The notes: a model not told the origin generated them from the letters alone. DNA of 64,000 nt from Thermosphaera aggregans DSM 11486 (GCF_000092185.1 NC_014160.1:496001-560000), one strand, 5' to 3'; positions 1 through 10,161 are shown, counted from the first letter of the stretch. Translations and numbers: made by a program.

Positions 1-1
1 C

Positions 2-91
2 AGGATTCTCGGAAAATGGACAAGCATCCCTGAGGAATCAATAAGTTTCTACCAAACATTGTTTCAAAAACGAGTAGGCATTAAAAAATAA
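2..91 (+). CDS. C-terminal end of an unidentified protein (partial, runs off left edge)
   Basis: The first 30 codons of the window in frame 2 are open and end in TAA at 89-91. The peptide reads RILGKWTSIPEESISF and closes with a basic tail ending VGIKK. Its composition looks like genuine protein rather than noise, and the A/T-rich DNA that follows has no continuing frame. The upstream part is outside the window, so the family cannot be named. It could equally be a chance open stretch, because 30 codons is short. Confidence 0.35.
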   Translation, partial: RILGKWTSIPEESISFYQTLFQKRVGIKK

Positions 92-689
92 CTGGCGATG
101 TCTTCAACATATTTAAATCCCCAAGCCAAAGAACTTTCACCCCCTTTACCGCTACTCTAGCGGCTTACACCCTCCTTAAAATACTCATCCACAATCCCTA
201 TTTCCACGTGTTTCAAAGGTGTTCAAAAACCGTAGAATACTGTAACCACTGGTTTTAAAGCACTGGTGAGAAGCCAGCTGGGTTCTCCCATTGCTCGAAT
301 AAAAACCGGATTGGAAAGTTATATAGGGCCCCGTCCTCTTTTGAAACCGGATTACTCCCAGCTCTTAAGCACTGTGCCAACACCTCTCATCTCTTAAGGT
401 TTGATGCTTTTCGATAACAGTATCTTATTGATTGAAGTAACAACCGCCCTCCAACCTCCTTCAGGGGATTACTCAGATCAACCCGTTTTAGGATACAATA
501 CTTTTACAGGCTCCATGAACCCCCCAGCTTAATGAAGCTATTTTCAACATCTAATAAGGCAACTTCAGTGAACTCGCCCAAATAATAAGGCCTTAAAAAC
601 CCATTTACACCTCTCATTGATAAAGTTAGCTCTAGAGGATTAAACGATTTACAGTGAAGAATGTTAAAACTGGTTTCGAAACCATGGGT
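92..689. other. 600-base gap without an intact gene; perfect hairpin and short open stretches
   Basis: No ORF here looks like a complete gene. Bases 149-163 form a perfect 6-bp stem with a 3-base loop (CCGCTA-CTC-TAGCGG). On the minus strand a short open frame around 530-640 reads protein-like (contains FLRPYYLGEFTEVALLD) and stops. A second minus-strand stretch around 240-390 contains GALYNFPIRFLFEQWEN. Neither has a convincing start or length. The gap could hold decayed genes, the end of a transposon, or a non-coding RNA; I cannot decide between them. Confidence 0.3.
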
Positions 690-2273
690 TTAAACAATCT
701 TTATCTTTACTGGAATGTTGTACTTCTCTTCCAACTTTCTAAGCCTCTTAACTCTTCTGTTATAATTCTTCAACATAGATCTGCTGATAGCTACAACGAT
801 TACGTTATCCTCAAAAGATACTTCAGCGTCAGGAAGTATTTTCTTCACGTTTTCAATAATGCTGTCGACAAGGCTAGGCTTGCCTCTAAGTTTTTTCACA
901 GGCACGACAACTGTCTGCTCGCCAAAAGTATATATCTCATACTCTAGTTCGCCTGTTAAGAAGTCCCTTACCTCGATAACGGGCCTCGACAGTTCGGCCT
1001 CCTTGAGCCCTGTTGGAAGCTTAACCGTCATCTTTACATCGTAAACCTTGTCTACCACGCCATTCCTAATGAAAATTACAGTGTCGATTATCGATGGAAT
1101 CATACCTAGCTCTACTCTTCCTATGAACCGCTGTACCGCGTCAATAGGGCTGGTGGCGTGTACAACGCCTATCATGCCAATGCCCGCTAGCCTTAAGTCT
1201 GCGAAAAGCTTGAAATCCTCGTCATACCTCATTTCATCGAAAACTGTGTAATCCGGCCTGGAAAGTAAAAGAATATCATGTAGCTCGCCCAGGTCTGCAT
1301 AGTTCTTACTGTACTGGGTTATATTGGGGGGAAGAATCATATCCCTTGGTGATTCAATAGTTTTCACTACCTTGCCCTGCCTCATATAGTATTCTGCCAG
1401 GGCTTGCGCGAAAGTTGTTTTACCCATTCCAGGGGCTCCCGCTATCAGTATGCCCTCGGCTCTCTCGCCAAGTCTCCTAACAAGCTCTTCGGGGAGATTA
1501 TACTCCTCCAGCTTCAGCTTCCTAACAGGTTTCACAGCTGTTATCTCCCATCCATCGCTGAGCGGCGGCCTAGTAATGACAATCCTGTACTCTCCTAGCT
1601 GGATGATTGTAGAACCCACTCTGTCTATCTCTATAAATGCGTCACTTCTCCTTCTAGACTCCTCAATGATTTCATTAGCCATCCTTTCAATATCATCTTT
1701 GCTCAAGGGTTTACTGGATAACACTGAATAAGCCCATTCCCCAGGCCTCCCCTTCTTGGCTAATGGCTCAACGCCTTCTTTCAGATGAACACTCATAGTT
1801 TCCTGGTCGAAGAACTTCTCAAACTCTAATCGTGTTTTCTCTTTAGGTGCGACGTAAAGCACTTGCAAACCATATGCCTGGGCTATTCTATACTGTATAG
1901 GGTCACCGGTCACTAGGATGGCTCCTAGGCTTCTCGCGTGTTCACGAATACTGTAGTTTATCTCGCTGATGACTTCCTCCTCCTTTAACCCTGTCCTCGG
2001 CTTCTCACCAATGAGCTCTAAGGCGATTAAGCCTTTCTCATGAAGGAGTCTCAGCCTTCTAATCTCTTCTAAACCGGTCATGCCTATTGCTTTACCCTGC
2101 GCAGAAAGCTGTTCAAAAACAGTAACTAAGCCCTTATGAATTAAAACCCTGCCCGAAACCTTTCCTTCATCAATCATTTTCGTCAAAATACCTTGAACAA
2201 TACCAGAGTAATCGGGAATGTAAATCTTCTCCTCGCTTATTTTAAATGCCAACCCAAACACCGTGTTTTCCAT
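690..2273 (-). CDS. PIN-domain ATPase of the PINA type (PIN - PilT-like ATPase - KH)
   Basis: The 527-residue protein has three parts. Residues 1-135 form a PIN-like domain with acidic residues at D21 and D124. The middle is a PilT/VirB11-like hexameric ATPase with Walker A GAPGMGKTT at 279-287 and a Walker B-like VFDE at 343-346. The C-terminal 75 residues look like a KH nucleic-acid-binding domain. This architecture matches archaeal PINA, described in Sulfolobus as a hexamer that promotes Holliday-junction migration and works with Hjc. Function here is by family. It is divergent from the metallophosphatase gene across a 70-base gap. The ATG start follows an A/T-rich promoter-like stretch. 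Confidence 0.85.
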   Translation of the reverse strand: MENTVFGLAFKISEEKIYIPDYSGIVQGILTKMIDEGKVSGRVLIHKGLVTVFEQLSAQGKAIGMTGLEEIRRLRLLHEKGLIALELIGEKPRTGLKEEEVISEINYSIREHARSLGAILVTGDPIQYRIAQAYGLQVLYVAPKEKTRLEFEKFFDQETMSVHLKEGVEPLAKKGRPGEWAYSVLSSKPLSKDDIERMANEIIEESRRRSDAFIEIDRVGSTIIQLGEYRIVITRPPLSDGWEITAVKPVRKLKLEEYNLPEELVRRLGERAEGILIAGAPGMGKTTFAQALAEYYMRQGKVVKTIESPRDMILPPNITQYSKNYADLGELHDILLLSRPDYTVFDEMRYDEDFKLFADLRLAGIGMIGVVHATSPIDAVQRFIGRVELGMIPSIIDTVIFIRNGVVDKVYDVKMTVKLPTGLKEAELSRPVIEVRDFLTGELEYEIYTFGEQTVVVPVKKLRGKPSLVDSIIENVKKILPDAEVSFEDNVIVVAISRSMLKNYNRRVKRLRKLEEKYNIPVKIKIV

Positions 2274-2343
2274 AGAAATGTTAAGGTTTTGCCATGCTTT
2301 TTAAGTTAACTAATTCATAGAAAAGCTTAATGGTGATTTTAAA

Positions 2344-3909
2344 ATGAGGTTAAAAGAGGGATTCCTATTCATTGCAGTAATTATTATCACATGTTCTATT
2401 ATTGGGACCTTTAATATTCAGGAGTCATTCTCGGCGCCTTCAACCCCCCTCATGGATCAAAGGCTTAAGCCCATACCCCAGAATCTTACATGGTACCCTA
2501 TAATGATCTTCGGTGATAACAGACCATCGAACATTTATGCAAACTATCCTCCAGAGGTATTCTACAGGGTTGTAAGCGAGATGGACGCTGCCAACCTTCT
2601 TGCCACGATAGGATTAGGAGATCACGTAGGATACGGGAATGAATCACAGTATGCAGTCTTCTATAGCATAATGAATTCAACACGTCTCGAAAACATTTGG
2701 CTAATCATGGGTAACCACGAAGTAGTTTACCCCAATGGCTGGGCTTATTGGAGACAGTATATAGGCCCCGAATACTACATAACTGACAGTATTCCAGGCT
2801 GGAGGCTCGCACTATTAAACACTGAAACCTCCCTTGAATCCTGGAATAACCAATTAACCCAGTCCGTAACAGGGCTAGGTGAAAGGACGTTAATATTGTT
2901 CATACATAGGCCGGTATACCCCTACGTTAACCATAACATTCAAGCAAACAAGAATGCTTCAATACATGAGTGGGCTAACACTTACGGATGGCCCCCGCTG
3001 GTCGTGCAGGCCCACTGGCATGGATGGGCATATTACAGGTTCAACAATACCGACTGGGTTATTTCAGGCAGCACCGGGTCACCCTTATACCCCACTTCCG
3101 AATGCCAGCCAGAGGCGATATGTGTCTCCGCATACCATTACATGTGGCTCATCCTTTACCCCAATCAAACATATCTCTTCAAGCCGGTTCACGCGACAGG
3201 CGGAAATCTTACCGTTACAACCCTAAATGAGACGGCTTACATTGTCATAAACAATAAAGTCGATGTTTATGGCAATCCGGTGGAAATCCCGGTTAGAGTG
3301 AAATATGTCGTGGGAGGTATAGAAGTATTCATCGTGTCCATCGTACCGGCAAACACTACCATAGTATTCAATATAAACCCGACAGAGAACTATTTAATTG
3401 AGACAAACGCGACAGAGTTCTACGTGTACTTTACGAAAGAAGACCCGTACTACGCTACTGTCCTCCTACCAGGGGATGATTTATCCCTTGGGAGGTACAA
3501 TGTAACTGGCGACATCGTCTTATACGAGCCTGTTACGTTAACTTCCCCCACGTCGACAACGACCACAACAATAAAAACAACCACCACTAAAACAACGACA
3601 ACAACATCCCCAATTCCTACCACGCATCAAACAACAACCACAACACCTGAACCGGACACCAACACTGCAACGAGTACTACTACCTCCAGTAGTACGACAA
3701 CCTCCACGACTATTGAAACTACTTTAGAAACAACGACCCCGACGCAGCCAAAACCCACTACGACCTCCACGCTGACTACAACAGTGCCTACAACTGGGAC
3801 ACCAATTCATTCTAATCCACCCAGAGATGACCTTCAACTTACCTTGATACTCGGAATTACTTTACTAGGAGTAGGAATAGGTTTATTCGCTGTGTTGAAA
3901 AAACGTTAA
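2344..3909 (+). CDS. Secreted, membrane-anchored metallophosphoesterase with Thr-rich stalk
   Basis: The 521-residue protein starts with a hydrophobic signal or anchor (residues 5-22). A calcineurin-like phosphoesterase domain follows, with metal-binding blocks GDNR (57-60), GDH (92-94), GNHE (123-126), then HRP and AHWHGW. Next comes a beta-rich region with several N-glycosylation sequons (NxT/NxS), then about 85 residues that are mostly Thr, Ser and Pro, and finally a transmembrane helix with a KKR stop-transfer end. The layout predicts an enzyme displayed outside the cell on a glycosylated stalk. Substrate is unknown. The first motif is GDN rather than DxH, so metal binding may differ from the classic set. 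A GGTG ribosome site precedes the ATG. The last 4 bases overlap the convergent neighbour. Confidence 0.75.
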   Translation: MRLKEGFLFIAVIIITCSIIGTFNIQESFSAPSTPLMDQRLKPIPQNLTWYPIMIFGDNRPSNIYANYPPEVFYRVVSEMDAANLLATIGLGDHVGYGNESQYAVFYSIMNSTRLENIWLIMGNHEVVYPNGWAYWRQYIGPEYYITDSIPGWRLALLNTETSLESWNNQLTQSVTGLGERTLILFIHRPVYPYVNHNIQANKNASIHEWANTYGWPPLVVQAHWHGWAYYRFNNTDWVISGSTGSPLYPTSECQPEAICVSAYHYMWLILYPNQTYLFKPVHATGGNLTVTTLNETAYIVINNKVDVYGNPVEIPVRVKYVVGGIEVFIVSIVPANTTIVFNINPTENYLIETNATEFYVYFTKEDPYYATVLLPGDDLSLGRYNVTGDIVLYEPVTLTSPTSTTTTTIKTTTTKTTTTTSPIPTTHQTTTTTPEPDTNTATSTTTSSSTTTSTTIETTLETTTPTQPKPTTTSTLTTTVPTTGTPIHSNPPRDDLQLTLILGITLLGVGIGLFAVLKKR

Positions 3910-5237
3910 ACCACTTTTTTACGAGCCTTTTCAAGGAACATGTCAACGTATTCTTTAATGCTGGGGCCCTCGACAACCTTCAATTTAAACTCCACTTTGA
4001 CAACGGGCTTATCGATCTTTATTAACCGGGTAATGTCGGATGGCGTGCCGAGCACAACGGCTTCTACCGGAGCCTTGTTAATTGTTTCCTCAAGCTCTCT
4101 CAACTGATCAGGCCTGTACCCTGTGCTCGGGAGTACAGGACCCATATGAGGATATTCCTCGAATATCTTCTTGAAGAAGCTTGTTGCAAAAGGCCTGGGG
4201 TCAACGGGCTCAGCCCCATATTTCATAGCGGCCACGTAGCCTGCTGCATACCTTGCCCCACCATGAGTTACTGTTGGAGAGTCCTCTATTACCAATACTT
4301 TTCTACCCATTATTAACTCAGGCTTATCCACGGTGACATCGCTTTCTGCCACTGTAATAACAGCGTCTGGATTACGGGTCTTAATATTCTCCTTTATCTT
4401 CAGTATTGCCCCTGGCTTCGCCTGATCAGCTTTGTTAATTATAACTGCGTCTGCGATTCTAAGATTTATCTCTCCAGGGAAGGCTGAAATCTCTATTCCA
4501 GGTCTCATCGCATCTGCTACTGTAACCATGAAATCCGGCTTGTAAAACGGCCAGTCATTATTGCCACCATCCCATAGGATGATATCGTTTTCTCTCTCCA
4601 TTTCTCTAAGTATTTTTCCATAGTCTACGCCAGCGTAAACTGGGAAACCTATTTTCAAGTAGTGCTCATACTCCTCTCTCTCCTCTACCGTGGCCTCATA
4701 CTTGTCTAGGTCGCTGAAGGTGTGGAAGATTTGGACAGCTGATTTCTCGAGATCGCCGTAGGGCATTGGATGCCTCACAATCCCCACTCGCAAACCTCTC
4801 CTCCTCATTTCCAAGGCAAACTCTCTTGAAACCATGCTTTTACCCGCACCTGTCTTAACACCTGTGACGGCTAGAACAGGCTTGACGCTTTCAAGCATTG
4901 TATCCATAGGTCCTAGTATCTTGAAGGTTAGCCCGGCGGCCGCAACTCTCGACAACACTTCTCCTAGCTCTTGATAGGTCAGGTCACTGTATGAGAGAAC
5001 GGCTTCCTCAACCCCGTATGTTTTCACAATATCCTCCAAATAGTCCATGCTCAATATTGGTATCCCATCCGGGTAGAGGCTCCCTGCTAAGCTAGGCGGA
5101 TACCTTCTCCCACTTATTCCAGGTATTTGTGTTTGGAGAAACGCTATGACGCGGTAGTCCGGATTATTCCTGTAGAACACGTTGAAGTTGTGAAAGTCTC
5201 TCCCGCTGGCTCCCAACACGACAACTTTCCTAGGCAT
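3906..5237 (-). CDS. Cyclic 2,3-diphosphoglycerate synthetase-like P-loop protein
   Basis: The protein has about 443 residues and a Rossmann-like N-terminus (VVVLGASGRDFHNF). A P-loop, GVKTGAGKS, lies near residue 126, followed by DGGNNDWPF and a nucleotide-specificity-like INKAD. Order and length fit the cyclic 2,3-diphosphoglycerate synthetase family known from Methanothermus, which closes 2,3-diphosphoglycerate to the thermoprotectant cDPG with ATP. Members in crenarchaea are often annotated this way without biochemical proof, so a related NTPase role is possible. I chose the internal ATG (fifth codon of the longest frame) because GGTGAT precedes it by about 8 bases. It lies downstream of and co-directional with the upstream metallophosphatase's opposite strand, and upstream of nothing it clearly partners; PEP synthase is next to it. 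Confidence 0.7.
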   Translation of the reverse strand: MPRKVVVLGASGRDFHNFNVFYRNNPDYRVIAFLQTQIPGISGRRYPPSLAGSLYPDGIPILSMDYLEDIVKTYGVEEAVLSYSDLTYQELGEVLSRVAAAGLTFKILGPMDTMLESVKPVLAVTGVKTGAGKSMVSREFALEMRRRGLRVGIVRHPMPYGDLEKSAVQIFHTFSDLDKYEATVEEREEYEHYLKIGFPVYAGVDYGKILREMERENDIILWDGGNNDWPFYKPDFMVTVADAMRPGIEISAFPGEINLRIADAVIINKADQAKPGAILKIKENIKTRNPDAVITVAESDVTVDKPELIMGRKVLVIEDSPTVTHGGARYAAGYVAAMKYGAEPVDPRPFATSFFKKIFEEYPHMGPVLPSTGYRPDQLRELEETINKAPVEAVVLGTPSDITRLIKIDKPVVKVEFKLKVVEGPSIKEYVDMFLEKARKKVV

Positions 5238-5323
5238 ATTAATCACCAAGTATTCATATATAGAAGTCTTGTAAATATATATTTTGGGATCTTAAAAAAG
5301 GAGTTTTAGGTGTGAGGATAAAA

Positions 5324-7816
5324 TTAGTATTCGAACTGCTTCAACTTGTTCATAACGTCTTCTAGGCGCTTCAACAGTATCTTTCTCTCTATGCTAGCCA
5401 CCAACCTTCTGGTCGGTATTACCGCATCCGGATTGACGCTCATACTGTCAATGCCAGCCTCAACGAGGAACTCGACTATTTCTGGATAAACGCTCGGAGC
5501 CTGGCCACATATGCTGACAGTGGCGCCTTTACTGTGGGCTTTCTCAATAATCATTCTTATCGCTTCTAAGACCGCTGGGTCTCTCTCATCGAAATATCCC
5601 ATCTCGGCTAGGATGTTGCTGTCTCTATCAGCTCCGAGTACAAGCTGGGTTAGATCATTGCTTCCAATGCTAAACCCATCCACGTACTCAGCGAACTTGT
5701 CTGCGAGCAATGCTATGCTTGGAACCTCAGCCATAGCCCATACTTTGAAGTCTTTGCTCCTCTTCAACCCTTCCTCTTCCATTATTGCAAGGGCCTTCTC
5801 AAGCTCCCACGTAGTTCTTACGAACGGGAACATTACCCAGACGTTGGTCAAGCCGAACTCTTCCCTTACTTTCTTAATAGCCCTTACCTCTAGCCTAAAC
5901 GCTGGCTCATACTTCGGGTGAATGTACCTGCTGACTCCTCTCCATCCGATCATTGGGTTTCTCTCATCCGGTTCATATTTCTCTCCGCCCTTCAGTCCTC
6001 TGTACTCGTTGGTCTTGAAGTCGCTGAACCTTACAACTATCGGTCTTGGATAGATTACTTGAGCTACCTTGGCAATTCCTTCTGCGAGTTTGTTTACAAA
6101 CTCCTCCGGTTTTCCAATCTCAATTAGGTATAATGGATGATACTGGACCCAGTCCGTTATTATGAACTCAATCCTCATTAATCCAATACCGTCGAACGGG
6201 AGGTCCTTGTACTTCTCAATAGCGTCCGGCTCTCCAAGGTTCATGTAAATCTTGGTCGCAGTAACAGGGTATAGTGGCAGGAGTTGCTCTGGACTTATGC
6301 CAACCGCCGCTACTCCTACAGCTACTTGTGAAGCCTCAGCCTTCGGTTTCACGAGCTCTTCAACAATTCCCTCGTAGACCACTCCTCTTCCACCGTCGAC
6401 TGTTACATCGACTCCGCTCGGCACTACTTGAGTGGCGTTTCCTGTGCCGACGATACATGGAATTCCAAGCTCCCTGCTGACTATTGCAGCGTGGCTTGTC
6501 ATCCCACCCTCGTCAGTGACTATTGCAGCGGCTTTTTTCATCAATGGAACCCAGTCGGGGTCAGTCATCTTGGTTACTAACACTTCTCCCTCCTTGAACT
6601 CCATAGCCTCCTTGCTCTTTGGGTCAAATATCACCTTTGCAACGCCTGCGCCAACACCGGGGCTCGCCGGCAATCCTTTTATGAGAATCTTAGCCTCAGC
6701 CATCTTGACGGTCTTCCCCTTAACCTCCACGCGCTTCTCCTCCTTAGCCTTCTTCAAGCTCCACACAGTTTCAGGCCTTGCTTGAACAATGAACACGTTT
6801 GACGGGAATGGAAGATCGTTGTCCACCGCCCACTCAATATCCATGTGCCTTCCATAGTGCTTCTGGATGAGTTTTGCAAGCTCTGCGAGCTTCAATGCTT
6901 CCTCTTTCGACAAGGCGGGTTTGTCCGGGTGAGCTATCTTTGCTAGCGGGGCAGCAGTTTCTCCTTCCTCAGCAACCCATTTACCAAGCTTTTCATCCCA
7001 TCTTAAATGTACATTCTTACCTTTCTCAGGATCGAAAGTGATCATGAAGATCTTCTTGTTTATCTTCTCCTCAACAATCCTCATGGATTCTTTATCGACA
7101 ACCCACTCGTCAGGAGTTACTTTTCCGCCTACAACGGATTCTCCTAAACCCCAAGAACCCTCGATAACAGCTACCTTCTCATCTCCTGTTACGGGGTGGA
7201 GGGTGAACATTACACCCGCCGCACGGCTGTTAACCATCTTCTGCACGGTCACACTCATCAGAGTTCTCTCGTGCGGAATACCCTGAGCCACACGATAGAA
7301 CGTTGCCCTAGCTGTGAATAAGCTGGCCCAGCATCTCTTCACATAATAAACGACGTTGTCTTCTCCATAAACGTTTAAGTAAGTGTCTTGCTGTCCTGCA
7401 AAGCTTGCCTCCGGCATGTCCTCTGCTGTGGCACTGCTCCTAACTGCTACCCTGACCATTTCAACAGGCATGTTGAGTCTCTTAGCGAGCTCGCGGTGGT
7501 ACTTTTTAATCTCGGACTCAACCTCCGGCGGCATGGGCTGATTCATAATCATTTCTCTAATCTTAGCAGTAGTCTCCTCCAACGCTTTAGTGTTATTAAC
7601 GTCGAGCTGTCTTAGCATTGAATATATCTTCTCCGCTAACCCAGTCTTGTCGAGGAAGTATTTGAAAGCATAAGCCGTTACCGCGTAACCCGGGGGCACC
7701 GGGATACCGGCGGCAATCATTTCTCCAAGATTTGCGTTCTTCCCGCCAACTAATGGAACATCTTCTTTCCTAACTTCATCTAGCCACAGAACGAACCTGG
7801 TTGACTTATCACTCAT
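5324..7816 (-). CDS. ppsA: Phosphoenolpyruvate synthase (pyruvate, water dikinase)
   Basis: The 830-residue enzyme converts pyruvate, ATP and water to PEP, AMP and phosphate, and in archaea may also run toward pyruvate. The N-terminal ATP-grasp domain begins with [14 protein letters not shown]. The phosphohistidine domain has the swivelling His in [15 protein letters not shown] near residue 440. The C-terminal PEP-binding barrel has the catalytic Cys in ICGQAPS near 770. All key residues are present and length is typical. The longest frame starts eight codons earlier with TTG; I prefer ATG at 7816 because TAGGAGA lies just upstream. A TATA-like element at 7861-7871 gives it its own promoter. 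Confidence 0.95.
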   Translation of the reverse strand: MSDKSTRFVLWLDEVRKEDVPLVGGKNANLGEMIAAGIPVPPGYAVTAYAFKYFLDKTGLAEKIYSMLRQLDVNNTKALEETTAKIREMIMNQPMPPEVESEIKKYHRELAKRLNMPVEMVRVAVRSSATAEDMPEASFAGQQDTYLNVYGEDNVVYYVKRCWASLFTARATFYRVAQGIPHERTLMSVTVQKMVNSRAAGVMFTLHPVTGDEKVAVIEGSWGLGESVVGGKVTPDEWVVDKESMRIVEEKINKKIFMITFDPEKGKNVHLRWDEKLGKWVAEEGETAAPLAKIAHPDKPALSKEEALKLAELAKLIQKHYGRHMDIEWAVDNDLPFPSNVFIVQARPETVWSLKKAKEEKRVEVKGKTVKMAEAKILIKGLPASPGVGAGVAKVIFDPKSKEAMEFKEGEVLVTKMTDPDWVPLMKKAAAIVTDEGGMTSHAAIVSRELGIPCIVGTGNATQVVPSGVDVTVDGGRGVVYEGIVEELVKPKAEASQVAVGVAAVGISPEQLLPLYPVTATKIYMNLGEPDAIEKYKDLPFDGIGLMRIEFIITDWVQYHPLYLIEIGKPEEFVNKLAEGIAKVAQVIYPRPIVVRFSDFKTNEYRGLKGGEKYEPDERNPMIGWRGVSRYIHPKYEPAFRLEVRAIKKVREEFGLTNVWVMFPFVRTTWELEKALAIMEEEGLKRSKDFKVWAMAEVPSIALLADKFAEYVDGFSIGSNDLTQLVLGADRDSNILAEMGYFDERDPAVLEAIRMIIEKAHSKGATVSICGQAPSVYPEIVEFLVEAGIDSMSVNPDAVIPTRRLVASIERKILLKRLEDVMNKLKQFEY

Positions 7817-7860
7817 TGAGTACCATCTCCTACGTTTCAATTGAAGGAATAATGTTTAGG

Positions 7861-7871
7861 ATTAATAAAAG
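7861..7871 (-). promoter_or_regulatory. TATA element for PEP synthase
   Basis: On the minus strand this reads CTTTTATTAAT, about 50 bases before the chosen ATG at 7816. It predicts transcription starting near 7838 with a short leader that carries the ribosome site. Confidence 0.5.
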
Positions 7872-7923
7872 TTTCGTAAAAAGTAAATATACGTATCAAT
7901 ATTTTTGAAACACTTAAGAAGGA

Positions 7924-9441
7924 TTACCTGCTTTTTCTCAACCTCTCTCTCGTGGAAATGTAGTAGTACCATGCTTTCCTCTTCAACTTATCAATTCTCT
8001 CAGAATGTTCCTCCGCAGATTTCCTAGAGGACTCTAGGAATTTCCTAATATTTTTCCCTGCAAGCTCTTGGAGACCTGTCACTAGCAGTGCCTCTTCTCT
8101 AATTCTTTTTTCCAGCTCTTTTCTGAATAAATCGATATTCTGGGAGTATAGCTTGGTTGTATATACTCCGTTCACAAACTCTTCATGCTTAATTATCTCT
8201 TTTAACAAGGGGATATTAGTGAGTATTCCATCTATAATGTACTCCTTTAAACCTCTTTCTAATCGAAGGATAGCTGTTCTCCTATCAGGACCCCATGCAA
8301 TCAGCTTAGCGATCATGGGGTCGAACTCCGCGGATACCTTGGAACCGGCTTCGATTGAAGAGTCGACCCTAATCCCCGGCCCCGAGGGTTCTCTATAATA
8401 CTTAACCAGGCCTGTTGAAGGTTCTTCTTGAAGAGGGTTTTCAGCGTAAATTCTTGCCTCAATGGCGTGACCTCGCATTGAGATGTTGGATTGTTTTAAA
8501 TCTAAAACCTTGTACATCGTTATCTCTATCTGTTTCAAAACAATGTCCAAGCCAGTTATCATCTCTGTTACAGGATGTTCAACCTGTAATCTCGCGTTAA
8601 TCTCCATGAAATAATATCTTCTAGAGCTTGTATCGAACAACATTTCCACTGTACCAGCATTGCTGTATCGTATGGCGGTAGCTAGTTCTACTGCATGCTT
8701 AGTTATCGAATCCCTCTCGGCATTGGTTAAAAACGGGCTTGGCGCTTCCTCAACAATCTTCTGGAACCGTCTTTGAACACTACACTCTCTCTCGAATAAG
8801 TGAATTATGTTTTCGCCATCGCCCAGGATTTGAACCTCTATGTGTTTCACATTTTCCAAGAATGGCTCAACGTAAATCCTAGGGTCTTTGAAAGCCTTCT
8901 CGGCTTCTTTAGAAGCAACCTCGATAACCTTTCCAACGTCGTCCCCTTCCCTTAACAGCCTTACCCCTTTTCCACCCCCTCCACCAGCTGCTTTTACGAG
9001 TAGTGGAAACCCGTGTTCCCTTGCAAACTCAAGTACGTCTTTCTCATCCTTCACAATCATCCATGGAAGCGTTGGTATTCCCAGCTTACTAGCGATCTCC
9101 TTGGCTCTGAGCTTGTCACCGGAAAGCTCCATTGCCGAGGGAGATGGCCCGATGAAAGCAATGTTCCTCCTAGCAACCTCCCTTGCGAGCTCGGGGTTCT
9201 CGCTTAAAAAACCATAGCCAGGATGCAGAGCATCAGCCCCTAGTTCCTGAGCAGCTTCGACGATTTCCTCAATATCGAGATAGCTTGATACCTCCTTATC
9301 CTCCTTCAAGTATTTTCTATGAAGAGAGTGCTCATCCTCCTTGGTATATATGCCTATTGGAACAAACCCGTTTTCCAAAACTGTCCTAGCAATTCTAATA
9401 GCTATCTCTCCTCTATTAGCAATAAATATTCTAAACGACAT
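7924..9441 (-). CDS. Biotin carboxylase subunit (pyruvate or acyl-CoA carboxylase A subunit)
   Basis: This 505-residue protein carboxylates biotin on a carrier protein with ATP and bicarbonate. It has the biotin-carboxylase N-domain (IANRGEIAIRIART at 7-20), the Gly-rich ATP-grasp loop AAGGGGGKGV at 151-160 and the signature EINARLQVEHPVTE from 280. A charged C-terminal tail of about 50 residues, rich in Lys and Arg, extends past the usual end, as in archaeal PycA of about 500 residues. No biotin carrier or carboxyltransferase subunit lies in the window, so its partner is elsewhere. PEP synthase next door makes a pyruvate carboxylase role attractive, but that is inference. The JAMM gene ends 15 bases upstream, suggesting one transcript. 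Confidence 0.88.
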   Translation of the reverse strand: MSFRIFIANRGEIAIRIARTVLENGFVPIGIYTKEDEHSLHRKYLKEDKEVSSYLDIEEIVEAAQELGADALHPGYGFLSENPELAREVARRNIAFIGPSPSAMELSGDKLRAKEIASKLGIPTLPWMIVKDEKDVLEFAREHGFPLLVKAAGGGGGKGVRLLREGDDVGKVIEVASKEAEKAFKDPRIYVEPFLENVKHIEVQILGDGENIIHLFERECSVQRRFQKIVEEAPSPFLTNAERDSITKHAVELATAIRYSNAGTVEMLFDTSSRRYYFMEINARLQVEHPVTEMITGLDIVLKQIEITMYKVLDLKQSNISMRGHAIEARIYAENPLQEEPSTGLVKYYREPSGPGIRVDSSIEAGSKVSAEFDPMIAKLIAWGPDRRTAILRLERGLKEYIIDGILTNIPLLKEIIKHEEFVNGVYTTKLYSQNIDLFRKELEKRIREEALLVTGLQELAGKNIRKFLESSRKSAEEHSERIDKLKRKAWYYYISTRERLRKSR

Positions 9442-9456
9442 TCCGCTAGCACCTTT

Positions 9457-10134
9457 TCAAAGATACACAATCCTTAATGATTTCAACTTGCCAAATTCAC
9501 TAAAATATGAGAAAGGATCTCTCTTTTTAACGTTTTTGAGGAAAAAGAGTTCTTCAAGCCTGATAGGCTCTACCCTGTAGATAAATAAGCCCCCGCTGTA
9601 AGCTTCGATCCCATGGGCAATGCCTCTTAATGTGAATGATCTTACAATGGTATCCAAATCTATCAAACTCGGAATAGGGTGTTCTTCCGGATGTGTGTGA
9701 ACACTTAAAACAACATTTACCCATGGAATCCTCACCTTTTCAACACCGCCTTCTAACAGAAACCCCTCGCCTCCCGGAGTAACGCCCATGAAGTATTCAA
9801 GCCTGTTTCCCATTGTTAGAGGAAGCTTGCTCCTAACTAGACGCCTTAATCCTTCCACGTAGGTTTTAACTATGTTTCTATAGAGTTCCTTGAAGTTTCC
9901 ATTGACAGGTGAAATCTGGACATCAATCTCGTGAACTCTGGAGTAGTAAGTTAGGGAATCACTCACTTCTCCAACACAATTCACAGGATTTATAAACAAC
10001 GTTCCGTTCAGGGTCTCCACATAGATGTTTTCACACTCAGCATCCTCTATGAAGTCTTCCACGAACAATATGCAGCGGTATAAGAAGCCTATTTTTCTTG
10101 TATAATTATTTTTTATTTTCTCAAAATATTTCAA
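9457..10134 (-). CDS. JAMM/MPN-domain metalloprotease-like protein
   Basis: The C-terminal half carries a complete JAMM zinc motif: H146-T-H148, seven residues, S156, two residues, D159 (HTHPEEHPIPSLID). JAMM enzymes cleave isopeptide or peptide bonds next to ubiquitin-like modifiers; archaeal ones can remove SAMP proteins. The first 105 residues are unlike the standard MPN fold and I do not recognise them. The start is TTG with an AGAGGTTT-like ribosome site. It sits 27 bases after the M20 peptidase gene and 15 bases before biotin carboxylase, so the three are probably co-transcribed. Substrate is unknown. Confidence 0.7.
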   Translation of the reverse strand: MKYFEKIKNNYTRKIGFLYRCILFVEDFIEDAECENIYVETLNGTLFINPVNCVGEVSDSLTYYSRVHEIDVQISPVNGNFKELYRNIVKTYVEGLRRLVRSKLPLTMGNRLEYFMGVTPGGEGFLLEGGVEKVRIPWVNVVLSVHTHPEEHPIPSLIDLDTIVRSFTLRGIAHGIEAYSGGLFIYRVEPIRLEELFFLKNVKKRDPFSYFSEFGKLKSLRIVYL

Positions 10135-10161
10135 TACAAAAACCTCTTTAGCGAAAAAGTC

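Noticed and set aside
654-947. 97-codon plus-strand frame overlapping the 3' end of the PINA gene
   Set aside because: Its bulk is antisense to the clearly real KH-domain region and its composition is unlike any protein.
3540-3800. Tandem ACA/ACC-rich tract that looks like a repeat array or microsatellite
   Set aside because: It is in frame and encodes the Thr-rich stalk of the metallophosphatase; unit length varies, so it is not a CRISPR or satellite.
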